Of a stretch of 64,000 bases of DNA, positions 17,049 through 25,789 are shown piece by piece. The translations under genes and the position numbers were made by a program. The stretch lies in the NCBI RefSeq assembly GCF_004962245.1, contig NZ_SUHQ01000019.1, positions 1-64,000 of the forward strand, read 5' to 3'. Numbering within the stretch: the stretch's first letter is position 1; each line of letters opens with the position of its first letter. The DNA is from Mesorhizobium sp. (GTDB lineage Bacteria > Pseudomonadota > Alphaproteobacteria > Rhizobiales > Rhizobiaceae). The notes under the pieces were generated by a model. The model saw only the letters and a list, made by a program, of their open reading frames with translations, was not told the DNA's origin and did not search any database.

Positions 17049-17662
17049 TGGCGCAGACCCTCGAGCGCCTGAAGGAAAGCGCGTCACAGACCGCAGGTCC
17101 TTATGTCCATATCGGGCTAATGCCAAATTTCTGCGGCATCGGGGGCGTCTACGCGCATGATCTCGGCGCGACGATGGTCAACGAAAAGACCAAAGGTGAA
17201 CGCATCAGGATCAAGATACGCGTGATCGACGGAGCCGATACTCCACTTAAAGACGCGCTGGTCGAGATTTGGCAAGCGGACGCGGCAGGCCTCTACAATT
17301 CGCCATCGGAACTGCGCGGGTCTGCCGATCCGAATTTCTCCGGCTGGGGTCGCCAGGCGACCGACATGACATCGGGGGAATGCCTTTTCGAGACGGTGAA
17401 GCCGGGCCGTGTGCCGTTCATCGACGGTCGTCCGATGGCGCCGCACATCACCGCGTGGATTGTCGCGCGTGGCATCAACATCGGTCTTCATACACGGATC
17501 TATTTCGGCGACGAAGAGAAGGCTAACGCGCAAGATCCCGTGCTTGCCCGCATCGAGCACCGGAATCGGATTGGTACGCTCATTGCATCACGTGAGGGCG
17601 ATACTTACGCCTTCGACATACGTCTTCAGGGTGACGACGAAACCGTCTTCTTCGACATATGA
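17048..17662 (+). CDS. pcaG: Protocatechuate 3,4-dioxygenase alpha subunit
   Basis: A 204-residue intradiol dioxygenase subunit, partner of PcaH. It has the family segments GPYVHIGL near the N terminus, VEIWQADAAGLY and APHITAWIVARGIN, but lacks the full Fe-ligand set, as expected for alpha subunits that only shape the active site. The ATG at 17048 is taken because it directly overlaps the pcaH stop; a TTG three bases upstream is also in frame. The next gene pcaB overlaps its stop. Confidence 0.94.
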   Translation: MAQTLERLKESASQTAGPYVHIGLMPNFCGIGGVYAHDLGATMVNEKTKGERIRIKIRVIDGADTPLKDALVEIWQADAAGLYNSPSELRGSADPNFSGWGRQATDMTSGECLFETVKPGRVPFIDGRPMAPHITAWIVARGINIGLHTRIYFGDEEKANAQDPVLARIEHRNRIGTLIASREGDTYAFDIRLQGDDETVFFDI

Positions 17663-18717
17663 TCTCGGCTTTCGAACATCCCTTTCTTTCCGGACTCGTC
17701 GGCGACGAAGAGATGGCGGCGTTGCTCGGCATCGAAGCAGAAATGACTGCCATGCTGCGCTTCGAGACGGCTCTTGTCGAAGCTCAGGCGGAACTCGGCC
17801 TGATCCCAGGAGAGACTGCAAAGAGCATCGCCGGCACAATCGCGACATTCAAACCGGACATGAACGCGCTGAAGAATGGTACAGCGCGCGACGGCGTCGT
17901 CGTGCCAGACCTCATCCGGCAGATCAGACAGGCTGTCGAAGGGCCGTCGAATTACGTGCATTTCGGTGCAACCAGCCAAGACGTAATCGACACCGCGCTG
18001 GTGCTGCGCGTTCTTCCGTGCCTCGATCTCCTCGATAGGCGGCTCGCAGTGCTCGCCGGGGCTTTCGCAGATCTGTCTCGACGCTTCGGTGAGCGTCTAC
18101 TGTTGGCGCACACCCGTATGCAACCCGCGATGCCGATTCGCGTCGCCGATCGGATCGAATGCTGGCGCGCGCCGCTCCAACGCTGTATCGAACGCTTGCA
18201 GCCCTTACGCCGATCGATCGGTGTCATCCAGTTTGGAGGTGCGGTCGGAACGCTGGAGGCATTCGGCGACAAAGGAACTGCGTTGCGTGCCGCTCTGGCT
18301 GCGCGGTTGAATCTTATCGATGTGCCGCAATGGCAAAGCCAGCGCGACCGCATAGCTGAATTGGCGAATTGGCAATCGCTGGTGACTGGTAGCCTCGGCA
18401 AGTTCGGCCAGGACGTTGCATTGATGATGCAAACTGGCGGCGCGATCGCGCTTGCAGGTGGCGGCACCTCGTCCGCCATGACGCACAAGCAAAACCCCGT
18501 CGACGCTGAGGCACTCGTCACGCTTGCCCGATTCACCGCGACGCAGCTCTCAGGGATGCATCACGCGCTCGTCCATGAGCAGGAACGATCCGGGGTGGCG
18601 TGGACGCTTGAATGGCTGATACTTCCGCAGATGTTGATTGCTGTGGGCGGTTCAACTGCAGTCGCAGCGCGTTTAATAAAACGCATCCAGACGATTGGAC
18701 ACGATCTGGGATCCTGA
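17659..18717 (+). CDS. pcaB: 3-carboxy-cis,cis-muconate cycloisomerase
   Basis: A 352-residue fumarase/aspartase superfamily protein of PcaB type. The superfamily signature loop appears as GGTSSAMTHKQNPVDAE, and TSQDVIDTALVL marks the first conserved region. It cyclises 3-carboxymuconate to gamma-carboxymuconolactone. It is the last gene of the quiC-pcaDCHGB operon; pcaI, pcaJ and pcaF do not follow. The length matches the shorter PcaB proteins of Rhizobiales. Confidence 0.93.
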   Translation: MISAFEHPFLSGLVGDEEMAALLGIEAEMTAMLRFETALVEAQAELGLIPGETAKSIAGTIATFKPDMNALKNGTARDGVVVPDLIRQIRQAVEGPSNYVHFGATSQDVIDTALVLRVLPCLDLLDRRLAVLAGAFADLSRRFGERLLLAHTRMQPAMPIRVADRIECWRAPLQRCIERLQPLRRSIGVIQFGGAVGTLEAFGDKGTALRAALAARLNLIDVPQWQSQRDRIAELANWQSLVTGSLGKFGQDVALMMQTGGAIALAGGGTSSAMTHKQNPVDAEALVTLARFTATQLSGMHHALVHEQERSGVAWTLEWLILPQMLIAVGGSTAVAARLIKRIQTIGHDLGS

Positions 18718-19144
18718 TGCGTCCGGTTGCAACGTCGCGTAGTCGGCAGTGCCGCGGGATGTCTGCTTGCGGGTAAATTCGAGAATTTCGCAACGTCTGA
18801 TAAGCGGCGCGAAGCTGCCATTCGCGTCCTGACCTGAGAAGGGCTGTTTTCGATCAATTCTTCCGCTTCTCGAACTGGAAGGTAGCGCCGGACTCGGTCG
18901 TTGGAGGGAGGGCGCTACGATAGCTTACCACTGACTTCGATCGGCATCGCTGCTGTTTGCGAGCCATTCCACCAGAATGAATCGGATCGATGCGTAGGGA
19001 AAAATCGCACGTCAGTGCGCAATTTCGCGCCATGGCGTAGAAAGGGCGCTGGCTCCCGGTCTGAATGAAACGGCGAACTACGAGCTGCCGATTCCCCTCG
19101 AAACTACGCAACAGCTTCCAACGCGACGGAAACGTGACCGAGAC
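18718..19144. other. Gene-poor degenerate stretch
   Basis: About 430 bases after pcaB without a supportable gene. Open frames in both directions are short, lack ribosome-binding sites and have no recognisable motifs. The reading frame of the downstream AbiEi-like remnant is open from about 19020 but without an initiation codon. Confidence 0.4.
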
Positions 19145-19354
19145 CGTGAAGAGCGCATTCGGCTGGCCGGTGGCCCGAAGCCCTCGCTGCGCGAAAAAGC
19201 ATACGCTTTTGCCTGCGAACGGACCACGGTCAGGACCTACGATTTCACCGCCATAGGCATCCCAAGACACTACCTCGCCTGGATGTGTGAGGAAGGCCTG
19301 CTGGTGAAGATCGGCTATGGGCTCTATCGCGCCGCGGATCGCAAGGCTGCCTGA
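19145..19354 (+). pseudogene. Remnant of an AbiEi-like antitoxin-type winged-helix protein
   Basis: This frame has no usable start codon in its first part but encodes a coherent C-terminal segment of about 69 residues ending at TGA 19352. It includes TYDFTAIGIPRHYLAWMCEE and GYGLYRAAD, which resembles the N-terminal winged-helix repeat of type IV toxin-antitoxin (AbiEi) proteins: a G-IPR-YL-xLxxEGxLxxxGxGLYR pattern. It is read as a gene fragment left in island debris. The toxin partner is not visible. The family assignment rests on pattern only. Confidence 0.45.
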
Positions 19355-19805
19355 TCAGCCTCGATTTAGAGGCCAATGTCGCGCAGAGATGCGCGATCGT
19401 GTGTCAGATCGAGACCGGCTCCGACGAGTGGCGATCGCAGCAGGGCTCGGCAATACCGCCTTTGCCCTCGAGAGCGCCGTTGCCCCTCGGTCTGATTCGA
19501 TCGGCGTCAGGTCCTGCTTTCGCCAGCCCTCTTCGCTAGTGATCGGATCGTGTCGCGGTCGATCTTCAATCCGGCTGCTTCGTATTGCGCGATCTCAGTT
19601 TGAGAGATGTCGTGTTCATGGTCGGTCTCCTTCGCATGCGACGATCGCTGACCAATCGAGGCAAGGGCTGTTTCGGCCAAGGCCCGCGGGCGGAGGCTTG
19701 ACTCCAAACCCCGCGGGCCAACCAGATCATGCCCTTCCGGACAGATCTTTCAGTTGCTTGAAGGGCTTTTCCAGCATTGCGCCCCACTTGGCGGGATAGA
19801 CGATG
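19355..19805. other. Island debris with a long inverted repeat
   Basis: No certain gene. A minus-strand frame (19507-19707, TTG start) encodes 66 residues ending in DTIRSLAKRAGE and may be a small or broken gene, but I do not recognise it. Within it, GGCCCGCGG (19681-19689) and CCGCGGGCC (19711-19719) form a perfect 9-bp inverted repeat with a 21-base spacer, a possible terminator or recombination scar. Confidence 0.35.
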
Positions 19806-20021
19806 TCAGGACCGGGTTCCCAAGGTCGAGTACCGTAGACCTTTGTCGGCCCACAACTGCAGATCGGATAGCGCATAGACGACCCGGCCGCCGAGCTTGC
19901 GGTAGATCGGGCCGGTTCCATAAGTTCGATGTTTCTCGAGCGTCCGGGCCGAAAGCGCCAGGAAACGTGCAGCCTCTTTGGTGACGAGGAAGCGTGGCGG
20001 GATGATAGGCAGATGGCTCAT
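19806..20021 (-). CDS. AlpA/excisionase-like helix-turn-helix protein
   Basis: A 71-residue MerR/HTH_17-type protein beginning MSHLPIIPPRFLVTKEAARF, with KEAARFLALSARTLEKHRTY as its winged helix-turn-helix. The ATG at 20021 is preceded by GAGGAG. Very similar small genes are familiar from integrative elements of Mesorhizobium and other alphaproteobacteria, where they accompany replication and transfer genes. Family proteins normally continue past WADKG; here translation stops early at TLGTRS, while the expected continuation (PGPDIVYPAKWGAM) is found in another frame to about 19740. The gene is therefore probably frameshifted near 19815. It is a likely ICE relic inside island B. Confidence 0.65.
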   Translation of the reverse strand: MSHLPIIPPRFLVTKEAARFLALSARTLEKHRTYGTGPIYRKLGGRVVYALSDLQLWADKGLRYSTLGTRS

Positions 20022-20365
20022 GGGTCTCTCCTCATGTCTGCCCGTCGGGAATGACGGGCACATAGAGGCATTGGCGGAGCGGTCTTCGGCGCAACATGTC
20101 GGGCGCGGCTGCGGCATCTATCGCGCCGCTGATCAAGAGGCGGCGTAATCCGATTTTGGCCAGTCCCCGGAGAATGACAACGTCTGCAGCGATTCGATTG
20201 CGCGATGGTCATGCTTTAGCGAGGAATCGGCGATGCGGCCATTGAGATCCAAGTCGGTTCAATGTGAGCCTGGACGAATGGACATACCGTCAGGGCCGGG
20301 ACCGGTAGATCTGGATTGCCGTCGGCGGGGTACAAGTCAAATCAGCTGATCTCCAGGAACCCTCG
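20022..20365. other. Intergenic, nothing assigned
   Basis: About 345 bases between the HTH relic and the end of tctA. I see no open frame with coding character and no RNA structure that I can support. Confidence 0.4.
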
Positions 20366-21880
20366 TCAGCTCGCGGTCGACGCCGCGATCTGCTGGCGCC
20401 GCCTTGACCGGCGCGACAGATAGAAGGGCAGGACCGCAACGGCCGCGGCCAGGATCCACAGCACGACGCAGATCGTGCTGCCGAACAGGATGGACGGATC
20501 GCCGCCGCTGATCGCCAAGGCATTGCGCAGGTTCACCTCCATCACGCGGCCGAGCACGAAGCCGAGGATGATCGGCGCCATGTCGAAGCCCGCCTTACGC
20601 ATCAGCCAGCCGACCATGCCGATGCCCAGCATCAGAAAGATGGAGAACACCGATGCATGGGTCGAATAGACGCCGACGATCGACAGTACTAGGATGCCAG
20701 GCACCAGCAGCCAGTTCGGTACGGTGAGAACGCGGGCGAAGATCTGCACCAGCGGTAGGTTGAGCGCCAGCAAGATGAAATTGCCGACGAAAAGCGAGGC
20801 GACGAGCCCACCGACGATCTCGGGCCGTTCGACCATCAGCATCGGTCCCGGCTGGATGTTGTATAGCATCAGCGCACCCAGCATGACGGCGGTCGTTCCG
20901 GAACCCGGCACACCGAGGGTCAGCATCGGAACGAACGCGCCGCACGCCGTCGCGTTGTTGGCCGCTTCGGGGGCCGCAAGGCCGCGAACGTCGCCCTTTC
21001 CGAAGGTACCCTCGGTGTCGGAAATTCGTTTCTCGGTCGTGTAGGAGACGGCGCTCGAAACCGAGGCGCCGGTGCCCGGCAACACGCCGACCACGAAACC
21101 GATCAGGGAACCGCGGAGCGATGCCCCGGTGCTTTTCACAATGTCCGTCCAGCGGGCAGTCATGCGACCAAGCTCGCGAATGACTGTGACGCCCCTGCCC
21201 TCGTGTTCGAGAATGAGCATTGCCTCCGACACGGAGAACAGGCCGATCACGAGTACGACAAACTCTATGCCGTCGCCAAGCTCGGGCTCGTTGAAGGTGA
21301 AGCGGTAGGCTCCCGAGGTCGCGTCCAGTCCGACCGTGGCGAGCATCAGGCCGAGCGTGCAGCCGATCAACGTCTTGACGGGCTGACTGCCGACCATCGA
21401 GCCCAGCGTCGCGAACGCAAAGATCATCAGCACGAAATATTCCGCGGGACCGAAGCCGATCGCCAGACCTGCGAGCAACGGCGCGAACAGCGCGAGGCCG
21501 ATGGCGCCGAGCATGCCGCCCACGAAGGAAGCCAGGCCCGACAGCGCCAGCGCTTCGCCCGCGCGCCCCTGCCGCGCCAGGGGATAGCCGTCCATCGCCG
21601 TCATGACGGCGCCCGCGTCGCCCGGCACATTGAGCAGGATCGACGAGATGCGGCCGCCATACTCTGCGCCGCAATAGACCGCCGCGAGCAGGATCATGGT
21701 GCTCTCGGCCGGAAGGCCCATCGTGTAAGCGATGGGCAAGAGCAGCGCTATGCCGTTGATTGGGCCGATCGCCGGCAGCGCGCCGACGAGTGTTCCGATG
21801 AAGCAGCCGACGAAGCCGATCAGCAAATTCTGCGCGGTCAAGGTTACCGAGAAACCCTGCCAGAGATATTCGAGGTTCAT
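20366..21880 (-). CDS. tctA: Tripartite tricarboxylate transporter large permease TctA
   Basis: A 504-residue membrane protein with about 12 helices and the TctA signatures: GALPAIGPINGIALLLP near the N terminus, YGGRISSILLNVPGDAG and GVLPGTGASVSSAVSY. It forms the translocation channel for citrate-like carboxylates. The ATG at 21880 starts the conserved MNLEYLWQGF N terminus; the open frame upstream to 22024 is the end of tctB in another phase. TctA, TctB and TctC are arranged tctC-tctB-tctA on the minus strand. Confidence 0.94.
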   Translation of the reverse strand: MNLEYLWQGFSVTLTAQNLLIGFVGCFIGTLVGALPAIGPINGIALLLPIAYTMGLPAESTMILLAAVYCGAEYGGRISSILLNVPGDAGAVMTAMDGYPLARQGRAGEALALSGLASFVGGMLGAIGLALFAPLLAGLAIGFGPAEYFVLMIFAFATLGSMVGSQPVKTLIGCTLGLMLATVGLDATSGAYRFTFNEPELGDGIEFVVLVIGLFSVSEAMLILEHEGRGVTVIRELGRMTARWTDIVKSTGASLRGSLIGFVVGVLPGTGASVSSAVSYTTEKRISDTEGTFGKGDVRGLAAPEAANNATACGAFVPMLTLGVPGSGTTAVMLGALMLYNIQPGPMLMVERPEIVGGLVASLFVGNFILLALNLPLVQIFARVLTVPNWLLVPGILVLSIVGVYSTHASVFSIFLMLGIGMVGWLMRKAGFDMAPIILGFVLGRVMEVNLRNALAISGGDPSILFGSTICVVLWILAAAVAVLPFYLSRRSRRRQQIAASTAS

Positions 21881-21905
21881 GGATTTGACCTTTCCGGTTC
21901 GTTCC

Positions 21906-22379
21906 TCAGCCGCCGAACAGGGCGCCGACCGGCAGGTGGACTTCCAGGAGATAGGAGAAGACGAACCACCACAGAGCAGCGTGGCCGGCCGCTCCGGCAA
22001 GTGCCTTCGATGGCGGCGCGGCAAAGGTGAGCGCGGTGCCCAAGGTGAGGATGAAGATCGACACCGCGAAGCCAGCCGGTTCGAACAGGGCGACGGAGAC
22101 GACCAGCAGGACGGGCACGGACAGCACCCGGACGAGAAGTGCGCCGGACGGGAAACCCTCCGCCTGTCCAGGAGAAAGGAAATACCAGACGGCCAGCAGA
22201 CCCAGAACGGTCGCCAACGCGACCGGAAAAGCCCGCGGCCCTAACGGATCGGACGAGAATGCGTATTCGATGACGCTTCCGCCGATGCCATACGTGATTG
22301 CCAGCGCGAGCAGGCAGAGCGCCGCGCCGCGGCCGATCATCCGTGAGGCTCCCGGCGAGGCATGCGATTCGTCAGACAT
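21906..22379 (-). CDS. tctB: Tripartite tricarboxylate transporter small permease TctB
   Basis: A 157-residue protein with four hydrophobic segments and the SDPLGPRAFPVALA motif common at the first periplasmic loop of TctB proteins. It is the small membrane subunit partnering TctA. The ATG at 22379 has an AGGGAGAA ribosome-binding site. It lies 25 bases upstream of tctA in the same operon. Confidence 0.88.
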   Translation of the reverse strand: MSDESHASPGASRMIGRGAALCLLALAITYGIGGSVIEYAFSSDPLGPRAFPVALATVLGLLAVWYFLSPGQAEGFPSGALLVRVLSVPVLLVVSVALFEPAGFAVSIFILTLGTALTFAAPPSKALAGAAGHAALWWFVFSYLLEVHLPVGALFGG

Positions 22380-22525
22380 GGAGTTCTCCCTCATTTCGCT
22401 GAAGCGCAACCCGTTGCCGGCTGCCTGCGCCCGGACGGCCTCCATGCCGGTCCTCGCCATCGGCGCGCGGCCGATGGCGAACCTGGTCCGTCATATCTGA
22501 AGAGGCGCGCCCGTCGGGCGTCGAC

Positions 22526-23494
22526 TTACATTCCGGCTTCCTTGGCCAGAACCTTGAAGCGGGCGACGTCCTCTTTCACGCGCTGATCGAATGCATCGCC
22601 GACCAGCGTGAACTCGAAGAGGCCGCGCGCCTCGCGCTCCTTGGCGAACTCCGGCGTGGTCGCCAGCTTCTCGAATGCCTGGACCCACCACTGGTAGTCG
22701 GCGTCGGAAACGTCCTTGCCGACATAATAGCCGCGCCAGACCGGCCAATCGATCTCGAAGCCCTGCTCGCGCGCGGTCGGAACATCCGCGAGTTCGCCGG
22801 ACAGGCGCTCGGGCGACATCACCGCCAGGATGCGGACCTTGCCGGCGACGTGGTGCTTGACCATCTCGGCCGCGTCGCCCGAACCGACCTTCACATGGCC
22901 GCCTTCGAGGGCCGTCAGGACCGCGCCGCCCCCTTCCAGCGCAACGTAGCGCATGGACTTGGGCTCCTGGTCCGCCGACTTGGCGAGCAGGGATGCCTTC
23001 ATCCAGTCCTGCGATCCGACGGCGCCGCCGCCGGCGATCGCGAATCCCGACGGATCGGCCTTGTAGGCCTCGACCAGTTCGCCGAGCGTCTTATAGGGCG
23101 AATCCGCCGCAACGACGAGGACGCCGAAATCGGCGCCAAGCGCGCCGACCCAGCGCACCGCCGTTTCGTCGTACTGGCCGAACTTGCCCTGCGCGAGCAG
23201 CAGCGCAGAGCCGCTCGAGGCCGCAGTGATGAGATTGCCGTCGCTGCCGCGCTTGCCGATGACATGGTTGTAGGCGACCGCACCGACGCCGCCCTCCATG
23301 TAGGTCACGGCCATGGGCTGGGAAATCAGCTTGGTTTCCAGCAACGCGTTGGCAGCGAGCCGGCAAGTCAGGTCGAAGCCGCCGCCTGGCTTCGCGCCTG
23401 CGAGGCATTCAGGCTTCGACGGCTGGGCATTCGCGGACGCGGTGAGCGCCAGCGTCACCGCTCCGAAAAGCGTGGCGCCAAATAGATGCTTCAT
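22526..23494 (-). CDS. tctC: Tripartite tricarboxylate transporter substrate-binding protein TctC
   Basis: A 322-residue Bug/TctC-type periplasmic binding protein. A signal peptide (MKHLFGATLFGAVTLALTASANA) precedes PECLAGAKPGGGFDLTCRLA, where the PGGGxD loop binds the ligand carboxylate. GGGAVGSQDW and the VWRGYY motif are also family-typical. It captures a di- or tricarboxylate and presents it to TctAB. The start at 23494 is supported by GGGAGGAAATC upstream. The gene is divergent from the response-regulator gene. Confidence 0.92.
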   Translation of the reverse strand: MKHLFGATLFGAVTLALTASANAQPSKPECLAGAKPGGGFDLTCRLAANALLETKLISQPMAVTYMEGGVGAVAYNHVIGKRGSDGNLITAASSGSALLLAQGKFGQYDETAVRWVGALGADFGVLVVAADSPYKTLGELVEAYKADPSGFAIAGGGAVGSQDWMKASLLAKSADQEPKSMRYVALEGGGAVLTALEGGHVKVGSGDAAEMVKHHVAGKVRILAVMSPERLSGELADVPTAREQGFEIDWPVWRGYYVGKDVSDADYQWWVQAFEKLATTPEFAKEREARGLFEFTLVGDAFDQRVKEDVARFKVLAKEAGM

Positions 23495-23730
23495 GGATTT
23501 CCTCCCATAGAATCGTGAGCGGTGGCGAGGAATTTTCGCGCACGGCCCCGCGCGCCCTGTCCTTGGACAAGACGTCAAGCAGCGGCACCTTCGATTTCCT
23601 CCCGCCGGCCCCTCGCTCTCCACCAGGCCGGCAAGGTCAACCTAGCGCGCGTTCCTGTCACCATCCTGTCACGCGCCAGTCCGCCCCCGGATTTGCTTGT
23701 CGCCGGCAAGGCCGCATGCGATAATGGAAT

Positions 23731-24408
23731 GTGCGTGTTCTCCTCATTGAAGACACCCATGACGTGGGCGAAGCGATCTGCCGGCGCTTCCAGCAGACGG
23801 GCCACACCGTCGACTGGGAGACCGACGGCGCTGCCGCGTCCGACATACTGGGCTTCACCGAATACGATCTCGTGATCCTCGACGTCATGCTGCCTGGCAT
23901 GGACGGCTTCTCGATCCTGAAGAAACTGCGGCAGGCCAAGAGCGGCGTGCCCGTGCTGGTGCTGACGGCGCGCTCCGAGATCGACGACCGGGTCACCGCG
24001 CTCGACCACGGCGCCGACGACTATCTGGTCAAGCCGTTCGACTTCCGCGAGTTGGAGGCGCGTGCGCGGGTGCTCGTGCGAAGACGCAGCGGCGGCGACG
24101 CGACCAATCTGATCGTCTGTGGCGACATCAGCCTCGACCGGGCCAACCGCAATGTGATGGTGGGCAAGCGCGAGATACAGCTCAAGCGCCGAGAGATTGC
24201 GCTTCTGGAGATCCTCGCCTCGCGCCCCGGCAAGGTCTTCAGCAAGGAGGAACTGCTCGACCAGCTCTTCGGTTTCGACGACGCTGCCGGGGCCAACGCC
24301 ATCGAGCTCTACATCGGCCGCCTGCGCAAGAAGCTGGACGGTGCGCGCGCCCGGATCGTCACGCTGAGAGGCAGCGGCTACCAACTGATCTCCGACGATG
24401 GCACATAG
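23731..24408 (+). CDS. tctD: OmpR-family response regulator (TctD-like)
   Basis: A 225-residue response regulator. The receiver domain (about 1-120) has E7/D8, phosphoacceptor D51 in VILDVMLPGMDG, T79-type LTARS and K101-type VKPFDF. The C-terminal winged helix (about 125-220) ends in LRGSGYQL. The GTG start at 23731 directly begins the conserved RVLLIEDT strand. It overlaps the kinase gene and is divergent from tctC, the usual position of the TctDE system that activates the transporter when its substrate is outside. Confidence 0.9.
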   Translation: MRVLLIEDTHDVGEAICRRFQQTGHTVDWETDGAAASDILGFTEYDLVILDVMLPGMDGFSILKKLRQAKSGVPVLVLTARSEIDDRVTALDHGADDYLVKPFDFRELEARARVLVRRRSGGDATNLIVCGDISLDRANRNVMVGKREIQLKRREIALLEILASRPGKVFSKEELLDQLFGFDDAAGANAIELYIGRLRKKLDGARARIVTLRGSGYQLISDDGT

Positions 24409-25789
24409 AAGCTCGCTGTTTTCCCGCCTCATGCGGCGTGTCGGCTTCGTCCTGGTGCTCGGCGCGGGGGCGCTGATCACCGCGGCCTGGATATATGCGC
24501 GCACCGCCGCCGACGAAGCGTATGACAGGCTGCTTCTGGGCGCCGCCTTCCAGATGAGCGACGGCCTCATCGTCGCCGAAGACAGCCTTCGGTTCGTGCT
24601 GCCTCCGTCTGCCTTCGAGCTGCTCGGGCTGGCGCAGCACGACCGGGTCTTCTATCGCGTCATCGATCCGTCGGGCGCGACCCTCACCGGCTATGCCGAC
24701 CTGGCGGCGGAGATCGACCTCGAGGTCAGCCGCGCGGCCCCCGTCTTCGGCAACGACACCTTTCTCGGTGTCCCCGTCCGCACCGTAACGGTCTCCCACG
24801 CGATGAGCATGCCGAACGGTCCGGGCTGGGCCTATGTCGTGGTGGCGCAGACGATCGAGGCGCGACGCGCTCTTGCCTCGGAACTGACGGCGCGGGCGTC
24901 CGTTCTCGTTGCGGTCATGAGCGTTCTGGCCCTTATCGGGACGGCGTTCGCCGTGCGCTACTCGCTTCGGCCGGTCGACGATCTTGGCGCGGCGCTGAGG
25001 CGTCGCGATCCCCAGGACCTCGCGCCCCTTCAGGTCGCCGTGCCGCGCGAGCTGTCCCCCTTCGTGACGTCCATCAACCACTTCATCAACCGCCTCGACG
25101 AGCGGATCAAGCTGCTCCAGCGCTACATCGCCGACAGCGCGCACCAGATCCGCACGCCGCTGACGGCGCTTTCCGCCCAGGTGAGCATGATCGACGAACA
25201 GAAGGTCGCGCCGGAGGACCGCCGGCACCTGCAGCGCGTGCAGAGCCGCACGGCGGAGCTGGCCGGCCTGACCAACCAGTTGCTCAACCACGCGATGGTG
25301 ATCCATCGCTTCGATTCGATCCAGCTCGCTCCGGTGTGGCTGAATGAGGTGGCGCGCATGGCCTTCCGCAACGCCGTGCCGATCACGGTGGATCCGGACA
25401 TGGTCGTCTCGTTCGAGCCGTCGGAGGAGGAGCTTGTGGCGATGGGCGACGCGTTGAGCCTGCGCGAGGCGATCGTCAACGTCATCGATAATGCCCTGCG
25501 GCACGGCGCGGTCGCGAGACTCGAGGTTCGCGTACGGCGTCGGGAGGACTTCGGCCTGATCGAGGTTATCGACGACGGTCCCGGCATCAGGCAGGAGGAC
25601 TGGCCGAACGTCGTCAGCCGTTTCTATACCGGAAGCTCGGACACGCGGGGCGCATCGGGCCTCGGCTTCGCCATCGCATCGGAGGTCGCGTCGGTTCTGC
25701 ACGGACGGCTCGGCTTCCGCGAACGGACGGAAACCAAGCCGTTTTGCGTCTATCTGGAGTTGCCGCTCATACAGGATTCCGATCGATGA
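24398..25789 (+). CDS. tctE: Sensor histidine kinase (TctE-like)
   Basis: A 463-residue inner-membrane kinase. Hydrophobic segments near residues 15-33 and 165-187 bracket a periplasmic sensor of about 130 residues. A HAMP-like linker follows, then the H-box with H249 in DSAHQIRTPL, the N-box NVIDNALRHG and the G-box DDGPGI. It phosphorylates the response regulator encoded just upstream (11-base overlap). It is followed with overlap by a periplasmic binding-protein gene, so the three probably form one signalling unit. Confidence 0.92.
   Translation: MAHRSSLFSRLMRRVGFVLVLGAGALITAAWIYARTAADEAYDRLLLGAAFQMSDGLIVAEDSLRFVLPPSAFELLGLAQHDRVFYRVIDPSGATLTGYADLAAEIDLEVSRAAPVFGNDTFLGVPVRTVTVSHAMSMPNGPGWAYVVVAQTIEARRALASELTARASVLVAVMSVLALIGTAFAVRYSLRPVDDLGAALRRRDPQDLAPLQVAVPRELSPFVTSINHFINRLDERIKLLQRYIADSAHQIRTPLTALSAQVSMIDEQKVAPEDRRHLQRVQSRTAELAGLTNQLLNHAMVIHRFDSIQLAPVWLNEVARMAFRNAVPITVDPDMVVSFEPSEEELVAMGDALSLREAIVNVIDNALRHGAVARLEVRVRRREDFGLIEVIDDGPGIRQEDWPNVVSRFYTGSSDTRGASGLGFAIASEVASVLHGRLGFRERTETKPFCVYLELPLIQDSDR

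Noticed and set aside
18854..19270. Minus-strand 138-codon frame in island debris
   Set aside because: No ribosome-binding site or motif, and it overlaps the more coherent AbiEi-like segment on the plus strand.
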